Positions 23,874 to 35,586 are shown, counted from the stretch's first letter. The stretch: DNA of 64,000 nt from Lactifluus volemus (GCA_022376515.1 WTXI01000014.1:1-64000), one strand, 5' to 3'. The notes: generated by a model from the letters alone, not told the origin. Numbers and translations are program-made.

Positions 23874-24141
23874 TTGGATCGGAGAAGTTCAAGGCGGCGA
23901 ACAATAAACATTACAATGATGATGTTACGTATACGGCGGCCGATAGGTTTTGCACTGGCAGTATAACGTCAGGTATTCAACGTACTTATTGTTTCACCAA
24001 AGAACGTGATGAAAACGAAGAGAGGAGAAAGGGAAGTTATATGGCTGATGGAAACTCGAGGGCTGTGTCCCGGTTCCCGCCGTGTATACCCGCGGACGCC
24101 CGGGCCGGACACCACTGGCAACGCCGCCCCAATCCACATTC

Positions 24142-24155
24142 ATTAGTACGAAGCA
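24142..24155. repeat. Left target-site duplication of the LINE
   Basis: ATTAGTACGAAGCA here is repeated exactly at 25441-25454 on the far side of the element's A-rich tail. The related 3' flanks of four-helix genes 4 and 5 read CATTAGTACGAACATC or similar without any insertion, which represents the empty site. Confidence 0.8.
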
Positions 24156-25440
24156 CCCCCCCTGGAACCTCAGCGCTCAGCAGCTGGGGCGACAGGCTCA
24201 CCCGGGACGCCAAAGTGCGACACGGCGACGAACGGAAAACGCACGCTGCCACCCTCAAAAACGAAGTGTTCTCTAACCCCCCATCCACCAAACTGGTAAT
24301 ATTCTGTCGCGGTGCCCTCACTAACTCGAACAGAGATGATGACGCCCCAATAGGCATCGCAGCAGCAGTTGCCTATACAAAGGGTAAGGAGGTCCGCCAC
24401 TCCGAACGCCCTCTGGGAAAGACAGTCTCCCTTTTCGACACTGACCTCGCAGCCCTCGACTCTGGGATCTCCCTCGCTCAAACCATATTGGTGGGACTCC
24501 CAGCGACCCACATCCTCATCCTCACCTCAAATGCCTCAGCAATTGAGGCCATCCTCAAGCCTGGGCCTCACCCAGGCCAACCCTTCTCACTCTCCTTCAG
24601 ACAAACTGCTAACAACCTCCTCACACTCCACAGGTCCCTGGATATCAGGTTATCCTGGGCCCCGCCCCACAAGTCTCTGGTCGGCTTTGCGCGTGCGTGC
24701 CACCTCACAGACACGACCGCCCCGCGCCCCCTCCCACCAAACCTCCGAGAGCCCTACACCATTAGCTACCAACGTCAACTCGCAAAAACCGGCCTCATCG
24801 AGGAGTGGGGCTCCCGCTGGCGGAACAGCGACCGCCTCTCCCAAATTTACATTGCCCTCCCTGAACCCCCCTCCGGTAAGCCCCCCCAGTCATCCAAGGC
24901 TCAAGAGGCTGCGATCGCGCCATCTTCTCCACCCTGGTCCGGCTCATCACCGGGCACGCCTTCATCGGCTCCTACGCCGCACGCTTCCTCCCAGGGAAAC
25001 CCATATCCTGCCCCTGCGGGGAACCCCTTCAGACCGTAGACCATGTGATCTCGCATTGCCCACTGTATACAGATGCCCACCAAGAAATCCTCCGCCCGAT
25101 CGACCGCGATATTTCCCTCCCCGTTTTCCTAGGCACAGCCGAGGGTGGTGCTGCCATGACCCGCTTCCTGAAAGTCACGCGCGCCTGCATAGCCCCGAGA
25201 GAAGCGTGGAACCTGGGATGATGTCCCCTTAGATAGATTGTACACCTTCTCACTGTAGATAGTACCCACTCTCTACTCCCTTCCCCGCCCCAAAAACAGC
25301 CATCCTTCCGTCCAGCCCAACGTTATACCTCACCCACACTCCCCCCGCCGCCTGATCCATTCCTGTACCCATAGGGACCGCGTCTTTGTCATAGTCACAT
25401 ATTGCGGGATATAAATGCTGATTTTAAATAAATAAATAAA
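24156..25440 (+). mobile_element. 5'-truncated Tad-like LINE (non-LTR retrotransposon) with decayed RNase H
   Basis: The 1285-bp insertion is flanked by a 14-bp target duplication and ends in an (AAAT)n tail, the hallmarks of target-primed reverse transcription. The plus strand encodes the C-terminal part of a LINE ORF2: an RNase H-like region (KLVIFCRGALTNSNRDDD, FDTDLAALDSGISLAQ, ILTSNASAIEAI, LSWAPPHKSLVGFARA) and a C-terminal cysteine/histidine motif (ISCPCGEPLQTVDHVISHC). The expected catalytic Asp and Glu positions appear substituted (FCRG for FTDG, DTDLAAL for EAEL, LTSN for SD). The frame changes near 24900. Reverse transcriptase is missing. This is a dead copy, inserted after the tandem duplication since unit 2 lacks it. 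Confidence 0.85.
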
Positions 25441-25460
25441 ATTAGTACGAAGCATTTCAA

Positions 25461-25775
25461 TATAGTAAATCCCCCATTTCTTTCTATCTAGGTCTGTAGT
25501 CGTCGTTTTCTTTCATTACTTTTCGGTTAAATTAGCGAAGTACAGTACCATCTGCTACTTTCTCCTGCGCCATGACATTTGAAGATTCCGGTGCCTTTCA
25601 TGTCATCCTGTCATTACAGCTCATACCTAGTGTCCGCAAGCCAACCATGGTATACCCACTGCGCACGCTGGAACACACAGGTGAGTTCGAGAGTGTCATT
25701 GAGGGAAAGATTGGTGATGCTTCGCTACCTTTCATAGTGCAACTCCAGTTCAATTTGCGAGCGCATGTGAGCCTT
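25461..25775. repeat. 3' module copy 1 (GTAAATCCCCCATTT module)
   Basis: First of six related segments of about 250-310 bp. The module starts at AGTAAATCCCCCATTT, has GTCTGTAGTCGTCGTTT and TTACTTTTCGGTTAAATTAGCGATGTACAG in its middle (two pieces), and ends near CTACCTTTCATAGTGCAAC. Here it lies between the LINE and the tail of F-box B. Other copies follow four-helix genes. No conserved reading frame spans it, so it may be noncoding or the fossil of a 3' untranslated region. Confidence 0.65.
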
Positions 25776-25889
25776 TGAATGATACATCTTAGATAGTAGT
25801 GGAGCACATAGTACGGAAACTGGTACAGTATTGAAGTAAAAAATATCGAAATATTCAGGCGCGGGAACTTCGAGTGAGGATTAAAGAAC

Positions 25890-26829
25890 CATCACGTGGC
25901 CGACATGGAGTCGTGGCATAAGGGAAACAACGCAGAAACGAATGGGATAGCTCTGACCTTAGGCCACACCTCGGCATCGTGAGACTTGAAGAACGTAACC
26001 GTAACCAACCTCTCCTGCGTCATGCCGTCCACCGTGATAAATCTGGAGAAAGCTCCCAGCATGGCACACCACGCACCCAAATGGGTTTTTTTCAGCGTAT
26101 GAACACCGTTCTAACCGCGTCTGCGCGAAGAACATAAATAATGAACGCGGGTGTCCGAGTCGCACCTGACTCGGTCTCACCGTTGCCCCCTACTCTTCTG
26201 CAAGCCTCGACGAAGCAGCTCTGGCGGCATCCCGCCAATGGGGTCTGTTTTGCCCTTGCCCATATAACGGGCCATTGCGTGGCTCTGGAGGTGCAGTTTC
26301 CACTATGTCAGGACGCGCGTGGCATTGCTTGTCCGTTTTGCTTCCATCGGCGATGAGCCAGTCCCCACGGTGCGAAAAAACCTAACCCCCAGGAGAGCAC
26401 CATCGGCATCAGCGGCAGACGTGCGAGTGCGAGTGCGACGCGGGCGCAATAAGATGCGTGCTGTTCGGATAAGAGATCTCGCATGCATGCACCGGGGCCA
26501 GATGAACATTTCTGATGAGCCACCAACTCCCACTGCTGGAGGAAGTGGGCTCGTCCGTGCGTAGGCACGGACCCAAGTGACGCACTATATCCGTGTTGCC
26601 ACCGTTTCTGCCACCGCCAGGCGGTGTCGTGGTCGAGGTGAGTATGGTGCCCTCCATGACTCGATCCGACTCCTGCCAGTGGAAAGTCGGTCGGGTCTAC
26701 CAGAAAGGCAGCGCGGCGGCCGCTGTAGCTGATGCGCAGACAGCTGAAGAATAGTGCGCATCTGCGGCACCAGCTGCCGCTATGGGAGCTTCCGTCTCTT
26801 CGCTTCGCTCTAGCGTTTCCGAACGCTTT
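25890..26829 (-). pseudogene. C-terminal/3' remnant behind F-box copy B
   Basis: Minus-strand sequence below F-box B contains RVMEGTILTSTTTPPGG, a hydrophobic stretch (LPLMPMVLSWGLGFFAPWGL) and a terminal block (ERLVTVTFFKSHDAEVWPK) shared with the tails of the other F-box copies. These lie in different frames. They may be downstream exons of copy B or the decayed end of the ancestral gene; no splice set could be confirmed by eye. Confidence 0.4.
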
Positions 26830-28476
26830 CTACTCTCTATCTCCGAGCGTTCCCGCGTCATTGTACTTTGCCGCGAACAACCCCTCTGCTCCTCTTTCTG
26901 GCATCTCCTCTGAACTCTCTTCGAACTCACTCGTACTCCTTGGAGTACAATCACCGGTGTCGCCTGAAAGGGATGATGTAGTGACGAAGCTATCTGTAAG
27001 TTCCAAAGGGCCTTGGTAGACGGGTAATTTGCCACCATAAGGCCTTTCCCAGCGGTGGACAACGATAGGGTGATCGGAACAGCGACGTGCAGTTATGAAT
27101 GGCGCAAACGCATTCTGGTCCGTAACTGCTTGATCTTCCTCTTGATAAAGATGGGCCAGCTCAGGCAACACCTCCGTGACCGGGTCCTTACTGAAAGCCG
27201 ACGCGATGGACGATCGAAACTTGCGAGATATACATAAGGTCCGGACAGCAGCGAATGGGTCAAAAAGTTCTAGCCATTGTGTGTTGTCCATGTCAACTTG
27301 TAAAGGCGATTCCGATGATTCCAACTGGTCTTGGATGTCAAGTCGTTCGATTCTAGACAAGAGCAACGAAAAGTGGCTGCATATCTGTTCCATGGAGGAG
27401 AGTTGCCAATCTATCCCTTTGCATTTGACTTGGAATATAAAAGAAAAAAGAAAAGATTCGTTTGGTGAACGAAGCACAAAGCAGATGAAGCCATCGGAAA
27501 ACTCTATCACTGCTTGATTGTATGATAGGAATGTTGGTGCATGATCGATGAACGAAGGGAGTTGTCGGATGTCAAAGACGAGTTGATTGAAGAACACGAT
27601 GTTGATATTGTCGAGTAGAGGAGCATCGATTCTGGCCACAAGGTCCTCCAAGTACTCGCTGACACCGTAAAAGATGAGTTGGGTGAGAGCAGCGAGGACG
27701 GCACGTGTAAGCGGAGGTAGATGTCTTGTCCTTCGATCAGGGCAAGAAGCCGGCGACTCAAACCCTATGGAAAGAGAGGTGAGCCTGGTCAAGGTGGAGA
27801 TGCATGTAACCATCGCCTCAGGTGAAATGTAACCACTATGTGGTGTCTGCAAAAGGGAGAGACGGGAAAGGTCATTGCAAGACAACAGAAATTTGGGTAA
27901 TGTCGGGAATGGAATGCGGTCCAAATGGAGTGTTAGTAGACGTGGGGCAGATCCACATGAGAAAGTCTGGGCAAGTGCCGGAGAATCGGTGTGTAGACTA
28001 ACTTGAAGACATGCCAGTGATGGAAATGGCTCCTGCATCACTGTGACCAAACGCTCCAGCGCCAGTGATTGCATTTTATGGATCCGAACCGTGCGTATGC
28101 GGTCAGGGCGCTCCAGTGCAGCAATTATGTTATCCACATAAATGGCACCGACTGACCATATGTCAATAGGCAAGGGAGGCCATATATCCAACGTCTCCTT
28201 CGCGGGAGTATTATTCTTGCACAAAAGGCGCAGATCAACACCGAGTGGGGACGCGAACACCTCATATCGCCATCTGCGGCAGACGTGCACTAGTCGATGC
28301 CACGCCATTGACCGAGACATATCGTCCTCCAAAAGTCGTAAGAATTCTTCGAAGATGTCTAGGAGGACATTATCTGGGAGTTCCGAGATTGTAATACGTG
28401 GTTCCAGTGAGATACGATCTGCACATTCCAATAAGATATGATCTGCAAATTCCAATGAACGATGAGCACAACCCAT
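26830..28476 (-). CDS. F-box protein, copy B (548 residues)
   Basis: This is a paralogue of copy A with the full F-box (ISELPDNVLLDIFEEFLRL, HRLVHVCRRWRYEV, ASPLGVDLRLLC) and the same solenoid (DRIPFPTLPKFLLSCNDLSR, PHSGYISPEAMVTCIS, SEYLEDLVARIDAPLLD). It is open from ATG 28476 to stop 26830. A donor-like GACAAG/GTACGT sits just upstream of the ATG, as in every other copy, so a short 5' exon around 28490-28560 is possible and the true N terminus is uncertain. The C terminus is glutamate-rich and differs from that of copy A. Unit 2 holds a broken equivalent. Confidence 0.7.
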   Translation of the reverse strand: MGCAHRSLEFADHILLECADRISLEPRITISELPDNVLLDIFEEFLRLLEDDMSRSMAWHRLVHVCRRWRYEVFASPLGVDLRLLCKNNTPAKETLDIWPPLPIDIWSVGAIYVDNIIAALERPDRIRTVRIHKMQSLALERLVTVMQEPFPSLACLQVSLHTDSPALAQTFSCGSAPRLLTLHLDRIPFPTLPKFLLSCNDLSRLSLLQTPHSGYISPEAMVTCISTLTRLTSLSIGFESPASCPDRRTRHLPPLTRAVLAALTQLIFYGVSEYLEDLVARIDAPLLDNINIVFFNQLVFDIRQLPSFIDHAPTFLSYNQAVIEFSDGFICFVLRSPNESFLFSFIFQVKCKGIDWQLSSMEQICSHFSLLLSRIERLDIQDQLESSESPLQVDMDNTQWLELFDPFAAVRTLCISRKFRSSIASAFSKDPVTEVLPELAHLYQEEDQAVTDQNAFAPFITARRCSDHPIVVHRWERPYGGKLPVYQGPLELTDSFVTTSSLSGDTGDCTPRSTSEFEESSEEMPERGAEGLFAAKYNDAGTLGDRE

Positions 28477-28576
28477 AGTACGTACCTTGTCCTTGAACCA
28501 TGTTTGATTCCTTCCGGTTAAGTACCCGTCTTGCGAATTTTAGAAGGCGTATACTTTTGATTCGGAGAAGTTTTAG

Positions 28577-29069
28577 GTGGCGGATGATAGACATTATCGA
28601 TGTGACGCGATGAGCACTGAGCTTTTGAGTGCGTCTGACTAGGGTTTCAAGGTTTCAAGAGTACAATGTTGGGGTAATTAATGCACGTATTAGATCTCAC
28701 AGAAGAATGTGACGGCAACAAAGAGGGAAGAACTAGGGCGGCTCAAGGGGTGGTTATATGGCTGATGAAGAGGCTGTGTTCCCAACCAACATGTATAAAT
28801 TACTTTCCTTGAAAAGGTCTGTGGGGGTCGTAATTTGATAGTCTGTGGGGGTATTTGATACGGGCACCAGGAACACAGATCATATGCATCTGGGAGTGAG
28901 AGTTATGGAATCTTTGATCTGTTCTGCCGACACGTTAACACTTAGCTAAGTGATTCCCACGCCCCACTCTGGCCAGCAAACGGTTTGAGGGAGCACAGAA
29001 ATTGGAAACTGAAGTGCATTCAGACGCGAGAGCTACGGGTGAGGATTCAAGAACCATAGCTGAACAACA
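28577..29069. other. Intergenic spacer, no gene seen
   Basis: The stretch includes GTTATATGGCTGATG and AGTTGGAAA-like fragments also found near 24040 and 39290, so it is array-derived flank. No frame or RNA gene is supported. Confidence 0.4.
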
Positions 29070-29875
29070 TCAATACAACGCTACTGTACACCGAATATGA
29101 GGCGAACATGGTTGAGGTGCATGAGGAAAAGAAGCAAAACAAGGCAGGAACGCATGGGATAGTAATCCCAACTCGCGAGATATATGCAAGGTCTGGACAG
29201 CAGTGAATGGGTGGAAAAGATCTAGCCGTTGTGTGTTGTCCATGTCGACTTGTAAAGGCGATTCCAACAGGCCAATCTGTTCTTGGATGTCAAGCTGTTC
29301 GATTCTGGACAGGGGGGTTGAAAGGTGGCTGTATATTTGTGTCATGGAGGACACTTGCCAATCTATCCCCCGCATCTGATTTCCAATATAAGAGGGTCTC
29401 TGGAAAACATTATCTCTGTTTGGTTGTAAAATATGAATATTGATGCATGATCGATGATGTCGGGTGTCAGACGAGTAGATTGAAGAGTATGATATTGACA
29501 ACGTCGAGTAGAGGAGCATTTATTCTGGACACGAGGTCCTCCAAGTACTCGCTGACACCGTGGAAGCGGAAGTGGGTGAGAGCAGCGAGGACAGCACGTA
29601 TGAGCGGAGTTGGATGTCGGGACCTTCGATCAGGGCAAGAAGTCGGTGATTCAAACCGATGGAAAGGAACGTGAGGAACATCAGTGCGACGACACATAGA
29701 GATACACTCAGCATCATAAGACTTAATGAATATCACCAACTTCTTCTGCGCCTTGCCATCCGCCATGACATCTGGAGAAGCTCCCAGCAGGACCACAACC
29801 ACGCAGATGCAAACACGCGTGCAAAAAAGAATGGTGCCTTTCTCCAAGTCTTGACTAAGATGACAAGGCAATAAC
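29070..29875 (-). pseudogene. F-box family fragment C
   Basis: The minus strand carries only the middle solenoid of the F-box family (ESPTSCPDRRSRHPTPL, VSEYLEDLVSRINAPLLD, MDNTQRLDLFHPFTAV, SRELGLLSH) with stops and frame changes, and no F-box. The upstream end (LLGASPDVMADGKAQKKL, IFIKSYDAECIS) is the conserved tail of another family member, so two genes have been joined by deletion. Confidence 0.65.
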
Positions 29876-29889
29876 CCTTTGACGGTCTA

Positions 29890-30240
29890 TTAGAATCACT
29901 CAAGGTGACGAACCTTTGCGTGGCTCCGGAGGTGCGGCCTCCACAACATTAAAGCCGGGCGTACTTTTTCGTTGGCACGCGGCTGCGATGAGCGAACCTC
30001 ACGGGCGAACAAACGTCTGCCCAGGAGAGGACCATAGGCATCAGCGGGAGACGTGCGAGTGGAGCGAGGATGCTGCTGCCAATGATTCCTGCCGGAAAGC
30101 AGGGGAGCGGATGAGTGAGCGGTGGTGGAAGGGAACGCTCATAACCCATAGCCCAGGACATCAACCGATCATTATTATGGATTATGCCTGTTAGGAGGGA
30201 GTTGGGTGTAGTACTGTAGAACATCGTTCGATCAACGACG
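29890..30240 (-). pseudogene. Tail fragment of an F-box family gene
   Basis: The hydrophobic block LARLPLMPMVLSWADV, shared with the tails of copies A and B, is present in a degenerate context. The equivalent at 40585-40860 is the unit 2 copy. Confidence 0.4.
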
Positions 30241-30459
30241 TATGCAAGCAAAGATCCCTAAACACATGAGGTTCATGACCTAATGCATGTCAGATGCATG
30301 TCAGATACTAGCAGAATGTGAAGTCTGCCAGTTGTCAATATAGCTATAGAGGGCGCTCCGCCCGGGCGTAAATGGAAGGCAACATGGAATGTCAATGTGT
30401 TACATAAACGTGTAATGCACCACGAGTCAACAAAAAACTCCGAAACCGAAGAGGAAGTC

Positions 30460-31107
30460 ATCAGCAAAAACTCCGAAAACGAAACTCAGCTTGTGGGCGC
30501 CTGTTGAAACTGGCTGGTTGTCGCCGTACGCAAAACGACCACACACTAGCACGCATATAAGGACCAGGCACTCACGAACTGCATAACAGCGACTCTGCGA
30601 AGCCATGGAGTTACGGTGGACGTGGCAGTCCTCACCTCTGGCGCTACAGCTCACCAGCGCTCACCCCGGATCTACCACGTTCTCATCTAACTTACATTCG
30701 CTCTCCACGTGAACGATCAGCGGTCCTTGGGTTTATCCGATTTTCACAGGAAGCTATCGATACTAGCCAGGTCACCCCTTGCCTACCAAAGGTGTCCAAC
30801 AATGGTAGCGGCGTTACGCTACCTATCTTATTGTAGGCATCATGATGCACGTGTAGGTGAAGGTCAGGGTGTAGTCTGCGTGCATCTGTTCTCTTTGATC
30901 GCCCTATGCTCAATCACCTAATTGACAGACAGCATTAGACCATTTCTGGAAGTTACTGGTCGTCCCGGGGACATAGCTACTTTATGTGGAAAGTAACGAG
31001 GGCGTAAAACATGAGGTGATATGAGAGAGAGTACCGATTAAAAGAGCACCGTCTCTGTCACCTTCCCTGGGCAAACATCCCATCGCATTGGGATAGCATT
31101 GCGTACA
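30460..31107 (+). promoter_or_regulatory. Conserved upstream block of four-helix gene 1
   Basis: The block starts with AACTCCGAAAACGAAACTC and contains ATCAGCGGTCC and, at 31035-31062, CGATTAAAAGAGCACC then GTCTCTGTCACC about 45 bp before the ATG. Compared with copies 2-5 it lacks about 23 bp holding GTCATTTTAGGTGGG. Confidence 0.5.
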
Positions 31108-31818
31108 ATGTCGTCTTCTCAACCCGAGATTTACTCAAACGACCCCTTGTCCACGTATGTGCATATGCTGCTCGGCTTCGGGAATGTTCCCCAATGGCAC
31201 AACATCCTCTCCACCCTCTTCATCTGGATGATTACCACGGGTTTCATAACCATCCCTCCTGCGTTGATCAGTTACTCGACGGACAACAGCAACCAACAAA
31301 CAGCAGTAACATCGAGCAAGGTCAAAGACACCTTCGTGCAATTCGTCCTGAATGAGCCACTGTATGTCCAGTTTCATTTTCACCGCTTTCAGTGTTGATG
31401 TTGACCAATCACCAGGTTCGCGATCGGCGTCTCGATATTCTTCGTCGGCTTGATCGGGATGCTTGTGCTCACCCGCTCCCGCTATCAATTCTCGAATACG
31501 ACGTATGCCTTGAAGGACAACCATTTCTGGCTCCTCCACAAATACTATCTCCGTGTGGCCGAGGGTGGCGTGTATGGCCTGATCTCATTGCTCGTGAGCA
31601 TCTTTGTCTCAGGTAACAATCAGATGGACCCGCAAACCATCGCCGTCCTTACTATCACGTGCTTTATCACTGCCTTGTTCGGCCTGTTGACAGTCTGGTC
31701 GTATTTTAAGACGAGACAAGCGAGGAAGGCGCACGAAACACCACGGCCTCAGACCGAGAAGCCTCAAACTAAGGAACCTCCGAGTCAGGCCGAGAAACTA
31801 CAGGCTGAGGAGGCCTGA
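31108..31818 (+). CDS. Four-helix membrane protein, array copy 1 (unknown family)
   Basis: Exons 31108-31361 and 31416-31818 join in phase (CT/G) to give 218 residues. Four hydrophobic helices are visible: STLFIWMITTGFITIPPALI, FAIGVSIFFVGLIGMLVLT, VYGLISLLVSIFVSG and IAVLTITCFITALFGLLTVW. A conserved cytoplasmic-type block (KDNHFWLLHKYYLRVAEGG) lies between helices 2 and 3, and a basic stretch KTRQARKAH follows helix 4. By the positive-inside rule both ends face the cytosol and the loop after helix 1 faces out. The tail has repeats of EKPQTKEPPSQAEKLQAEEA type. I do not recognise the family and infer no function. Confidence 0.75.
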
Positions 31819-31915
31819 GCGCTGAGTACTGAGTGCCGAGGTCTGAGGCGCCCATTTCTCAGGCTCATCTTAACCATTTACGGAATCGCTAGTTCGAAGT
31901 ATCTTGAAATTTCAC

Positions 31916-32225
31916 AATAGTAAATCCCCCATTTTTTTTCTATCGAGGTCTGTAGTCGTCGTTTGCCTTCATTACTTTTCGGTCAAATTTAGCCATGTAC
32001 GGTACCCTCTGCCACTTTCTCCTGCTCCATGACATCTGAAGACTCCAGTGCCATCCATGTCAAAATTTACAATCCTGTGATACCTAGTAGTGCCTGTGAG
32101 CCGACAATGTATACCCACTGCGCACGCTGTAACACACATGTGAGTTCTCGAGGGTGCCAAGGAGAAGGGAAAGATTGGTGACGCTTCGCTACCTTTCATA
32201 GTGCAACTTCAATTGCGAGCGTTTA
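31916..32225. repeat. 3' module copy 2
   Basis: It starts about 100 bp after the stop of four-helix gene 1 and lies between that gene and the convergent F-box remnant E. It carries a longer T-run after CCCCCA than copy 1. Confidence 0.65.
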
Positions 32226-32449
32226 TATACAACTCACTGTGGTTACCAGTACTCTAACAGTATAGTACTGACATTGCAGTAAAACTCGAAGCACCTGACG
32301 CGACCGGACTCGGCGCGACTCCTATGGGTGAGGATTCAAGTCCATGGCTGAACAAGGGAGAGCGTCAGTGCACACTACACCGAATCCCATGCATAAAGAT
32401 AGGAACGCATTCTTCCAGGGATAGCGGTTACACGACGTTACACCACAAC

Positions 32450-34480
32450 TTGGCATCATAAGACTTGACGAACGTGGCCAACTTCACCGTGTCGTCTGCC
32501 ATGATATCTGGAGAAGCTCCCAGCACAGCACAGAACCACGCAAATGTGGACGTGTGCGCGAACCAGAATGAGCTTCTTCTCCTTCAATTTCGTCTTCGTC
32601 CGGAGTCCTCTCCGGCTCTCCGCTGCTGGCCCCCATCTCCAAGTTATGAGTGAGCGAATCTGGCAACAACCCGCCGACGACCGGACCTTTGAGCAACTCT
32701 GCCAGTGAAGCAGCATCCTGCAAAACATCGAAGTCGTGCGTGCATTTCCCTATTCTTCCCGGCATCCCTCAATGATAATCCAACTCACGATGAGGAACCG
32801 GCCCTACGGCACGGAAACGCCGGCCCAGAAGAGCGCCACCATGATCAGCATCAGTGGATGTGCGAGCGTGGCACGGGTGCGATAAGTTGCGGTCTCCAAT
32901 TGAGAGAACTTCCATCCACCGAAGCAAGATGAACGGTTTGGAAGAGAAGCTGCCGGGCCGCCGCCGCCGCCAGGTGGTGTCACAGTCGCGGTGCCCTCCA
33001 TGACTCTGTCTGAGTCTGATAATTTGTCGGGGCTGCTGAGAGCGGTGTACATTAAAAGTTTTAATGAGTGAACGGTGATGGTGCCCGAGGGGTCGTGGTG
33101 CGCACCTGCTGCAACTGTCGCTGGTATTGTAGTTTTTCTTGGCGTCGGATGACGGAGATGGTTCCGTGGCATAGAACTCTGTGCGTTCTGACGTAGTATC
33201 ATTGTAGATGAGTCGTGCGGATGCACGATGTGACAGTGGGGAATAGATCAGGTGAATGTCTGAAGGCGGGATGTTCCTGTCCAGTGAGTCGCGGAGATCG
33301 ACGTTGCGTAAATCGTAAGACGCCACAGAAAGCAAGTACGTCATCGAGCCTGTCTAAAGAAGGCATGAGGGAACCACGATCACGAGTTACACCCAAGCTC
33401 ATGCCGATTACTCAAGGTATGAACAGCAGCGAATGGATAGAAAAGTTCCAGCTACTGTGTGTTGTCCATACCGACTTTGCAAAGTCGATTTTAATAGGTC
33501 AGTCACGGTGTACCCTTGGATGTTAAGCCAATCTACTCTCCGCATCTGAGTTCCAACCTAAGAGGCTAGGGAGAAATATTCTCATTGATGGTAGAAGCGA
33601 GACCACCATGTTACTACTACCGTGAAACACCATCTTGGCTTTATTACACTGCATGTTATGTCGACATCTTCGACTAGAGGGGCGTCTATTTGGGCCATGA
33701 GGTCATCCAAATACTCGCTGATACCATGGAACTTGAGCGTCGGTTTTCCGGGTCTGTCAGTGCGAGAAGCAGGGGATTCGAAACAGATCACGATGTCAAG
33801 GTAAGTGAACCGGGTCAAGGTGGAGACGCCTCTGACCATCACCTCAGATGAGGGGTAACCACCGTGCGGTATATTGCGAAGGGAGAACCTGGAAAGGTCA
33901 TTGCAAGACAAACAAAGTTGAGGTGATGTCGGAAATGGAATGCGATCCAATGTGAGTGATCGTACTCTCGAGGAGGAATCCATGGGCTGAAGGGGAATCA
34001 CGAACGTTGCTTGGACCAGCCATCAGAAATTCCAGCTGACCGTTCTTCTAAGCGTGACAACGTCATCTTTCATCGGCAAATTGTAAAAAAACACGCGCAG
34101 TTTCACCTGACTCATGATCTATCTTAAGACAAAGGTGTTCCAGTGTTGGAAATGGTTACTGCGTCACCATAATAAAACGCCCTGGTGATGAGCGTATTTT
34201 AAAGAACCAATTTCGCACACACGGTCAGGGTGCTCGAGTGCAGCAATGATGTTATCACCAAGCCTGAACTGAAGATCTCCGAGTCTAGTGCTAGACCATA
34301 TTTTGATAGGCAGGGGGGGACTCGGACAGACACCCAATGGCTCCCTCACAGGAGTGTTAGAGGTGCAGAGGAGGTGCAGATCGAGACGGCGTAGACAGTA
34401 CGCAGCCTGAGAATTGGAACAGTCAAGGAGGACATTATTCGGCAGCACCCCAATGACTTACATTAAGTTATCATCAACCG
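32450..34480 (-). pseudogene. F-box family remnant E
   Basis: On the minus strand, in order: a reduced start (IGVLPNNVLLDCSNSQAAYC, F-box core deleted), TPVREPLGVCPSPPLPIKIW, DRIPFPTSPQLCLSCNDLSR, SEYLDDLMAQIDAPLVED, then a long tail (VASYDLRNVDLRDSLDRNI, SERTEFYATEPSPSSDAKK, RVMEGTATVTPPGGG, PLMLIMVALFWAGVSVP) and a last block (KLATFVKSYDAKLW, cited from its sisters). Several stops and frame changes interrupt it. The tail carries a clear hydrophobic helix. Unit 2 has a slightly better preserved copy. Confidence 0.6.
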
Positions 34481-34722
34481 CGTGAGCGCAACCCATAACA
34501 CGTACCTCGTCCCCGAGACAGGGCATAATACAGTAGTACCAAACACATGATCAGCTGTCCAACCTTGATTTGGTCTAGCCCATGTACTACTATGTTATCT
34601 CTGGCCTCCTCTGTTTGTGTTAGTGGGAGAAAGTCCCGAACACCGTATAGGTTCATGACGTGATACCTTTACCCAGCTATAGACACAGGTGAGGGCGCTC
34701 CGCTGGGAGTGAATAGAAGGCA

Positions 34723-35330
34723 GGGCCTGTATTTTTCCGTTTGCTTCCCTGCGTCCCTCTGCGATGAACCAGCCCCCACGATGCGAAAAAGCTTGCCGAG
34801 GAGAGCACCATCGGCATCAGCGACAAACGTGCGACTGCGGCGCCAGATGAACATTTTCGATGATGAACCACCACTTCCGCTGCTGGAGGAAGTGGGCTCG
34901 TGCGAACGTGGACACGGACCGGCGCAAGGCTCCACATCCGCGTTGTTACTGTTGCCGCCACCGCCAGGCGGCACTGTGGTCGAGGCGAGTGTGGTGTCCT
35001 CCATGACTCAATCCGACTCTTGAAATTGATTGGGTCCACCGGAAAGCAGTGCGGCTGATGTGTGGACAGCTGAAGGGTAGTGCGCATAAAACCTGGTATG
35101 CATTCCTCGAAGATGTCTAGGAGGACATTATCTGGGAGTGCACCGATTGTAAGCCGTGGTGCCAGTGAAGCATGATCTGCACCTTCTAAGTCATCATCAT
35201 GAGTACACATCCACGACACGTACCTTGTCCTTGAGCTGTGTCTAATTCCTTCCCGTATCGTACCACGTCTTCCTGTCTTGTGAATCTTAGAAATGCATCC
35301 ATTTGGATCGGAGAAGTTCAAGGCGGCGAA
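34723..35330 (-). pseudogene. F-box copy A', internally deleted
   Basis: The first about 80 codons match copy A (RRGTIREGIRHSSRTRYVSW, IGALPDNVLLDIFEECIPG). The sequence then jumps at about 35086 to the copy A 3' flank, skipping roughly 1420 bp. The jump is at GTGCGCAT in one copy versus GTGCAT in the other, a short microhomology. One T is also missing from the run after ATGGATGCA, which shifts the start frame. Confidence 0.75.
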
Positions 35331-35586
35331 CAATAAACATTACAATGATGTTACGTATACGGCGGCCGACAGGTTTTGCACTGGCAGTACAACGTCAGGT
35401 ATTCAACGTACTTATTGTTTCACTAAAGTACGTGATGAAAACAAAGAGAGGAGAAAGGGAAGTTATATGGCTGATGGAAACTCGAAGGCTGTCACGGTTC
35501 CCGCCACTAATGAATACGTAATGGTTAAGGTAAGCGGGTAAGCGGATTGGGGCGGTGTTGGTGTCCACGAAGCATCTTGGAAAGTA

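Larger units (their letters stand above)
21868..34722. repeat. Tandem segmental duplication, unit 1
   Basis: This unit contains F-box A, a LINE, F-box B, an F-box fragment (C), four-helix gene 1 and F-box remnant E. The same order recurs in 34723-46560. The junction is visible. At 34722 the end of remnant E's flank (GGTGAGGGCGCTCCGCTGGGAGTGAATAG... in two pieces) runs straight into sequence equal to 21868 onward (GGCCTGTATTTTTCCG). Confidence 0.7.

Noticed and set aside
23864..25039. 391-codon plus-strand frame
   Set aside because: It is a chance join of F-box A upstream flank and the LINE; the LINE boundary with its target duplication falls inside it.
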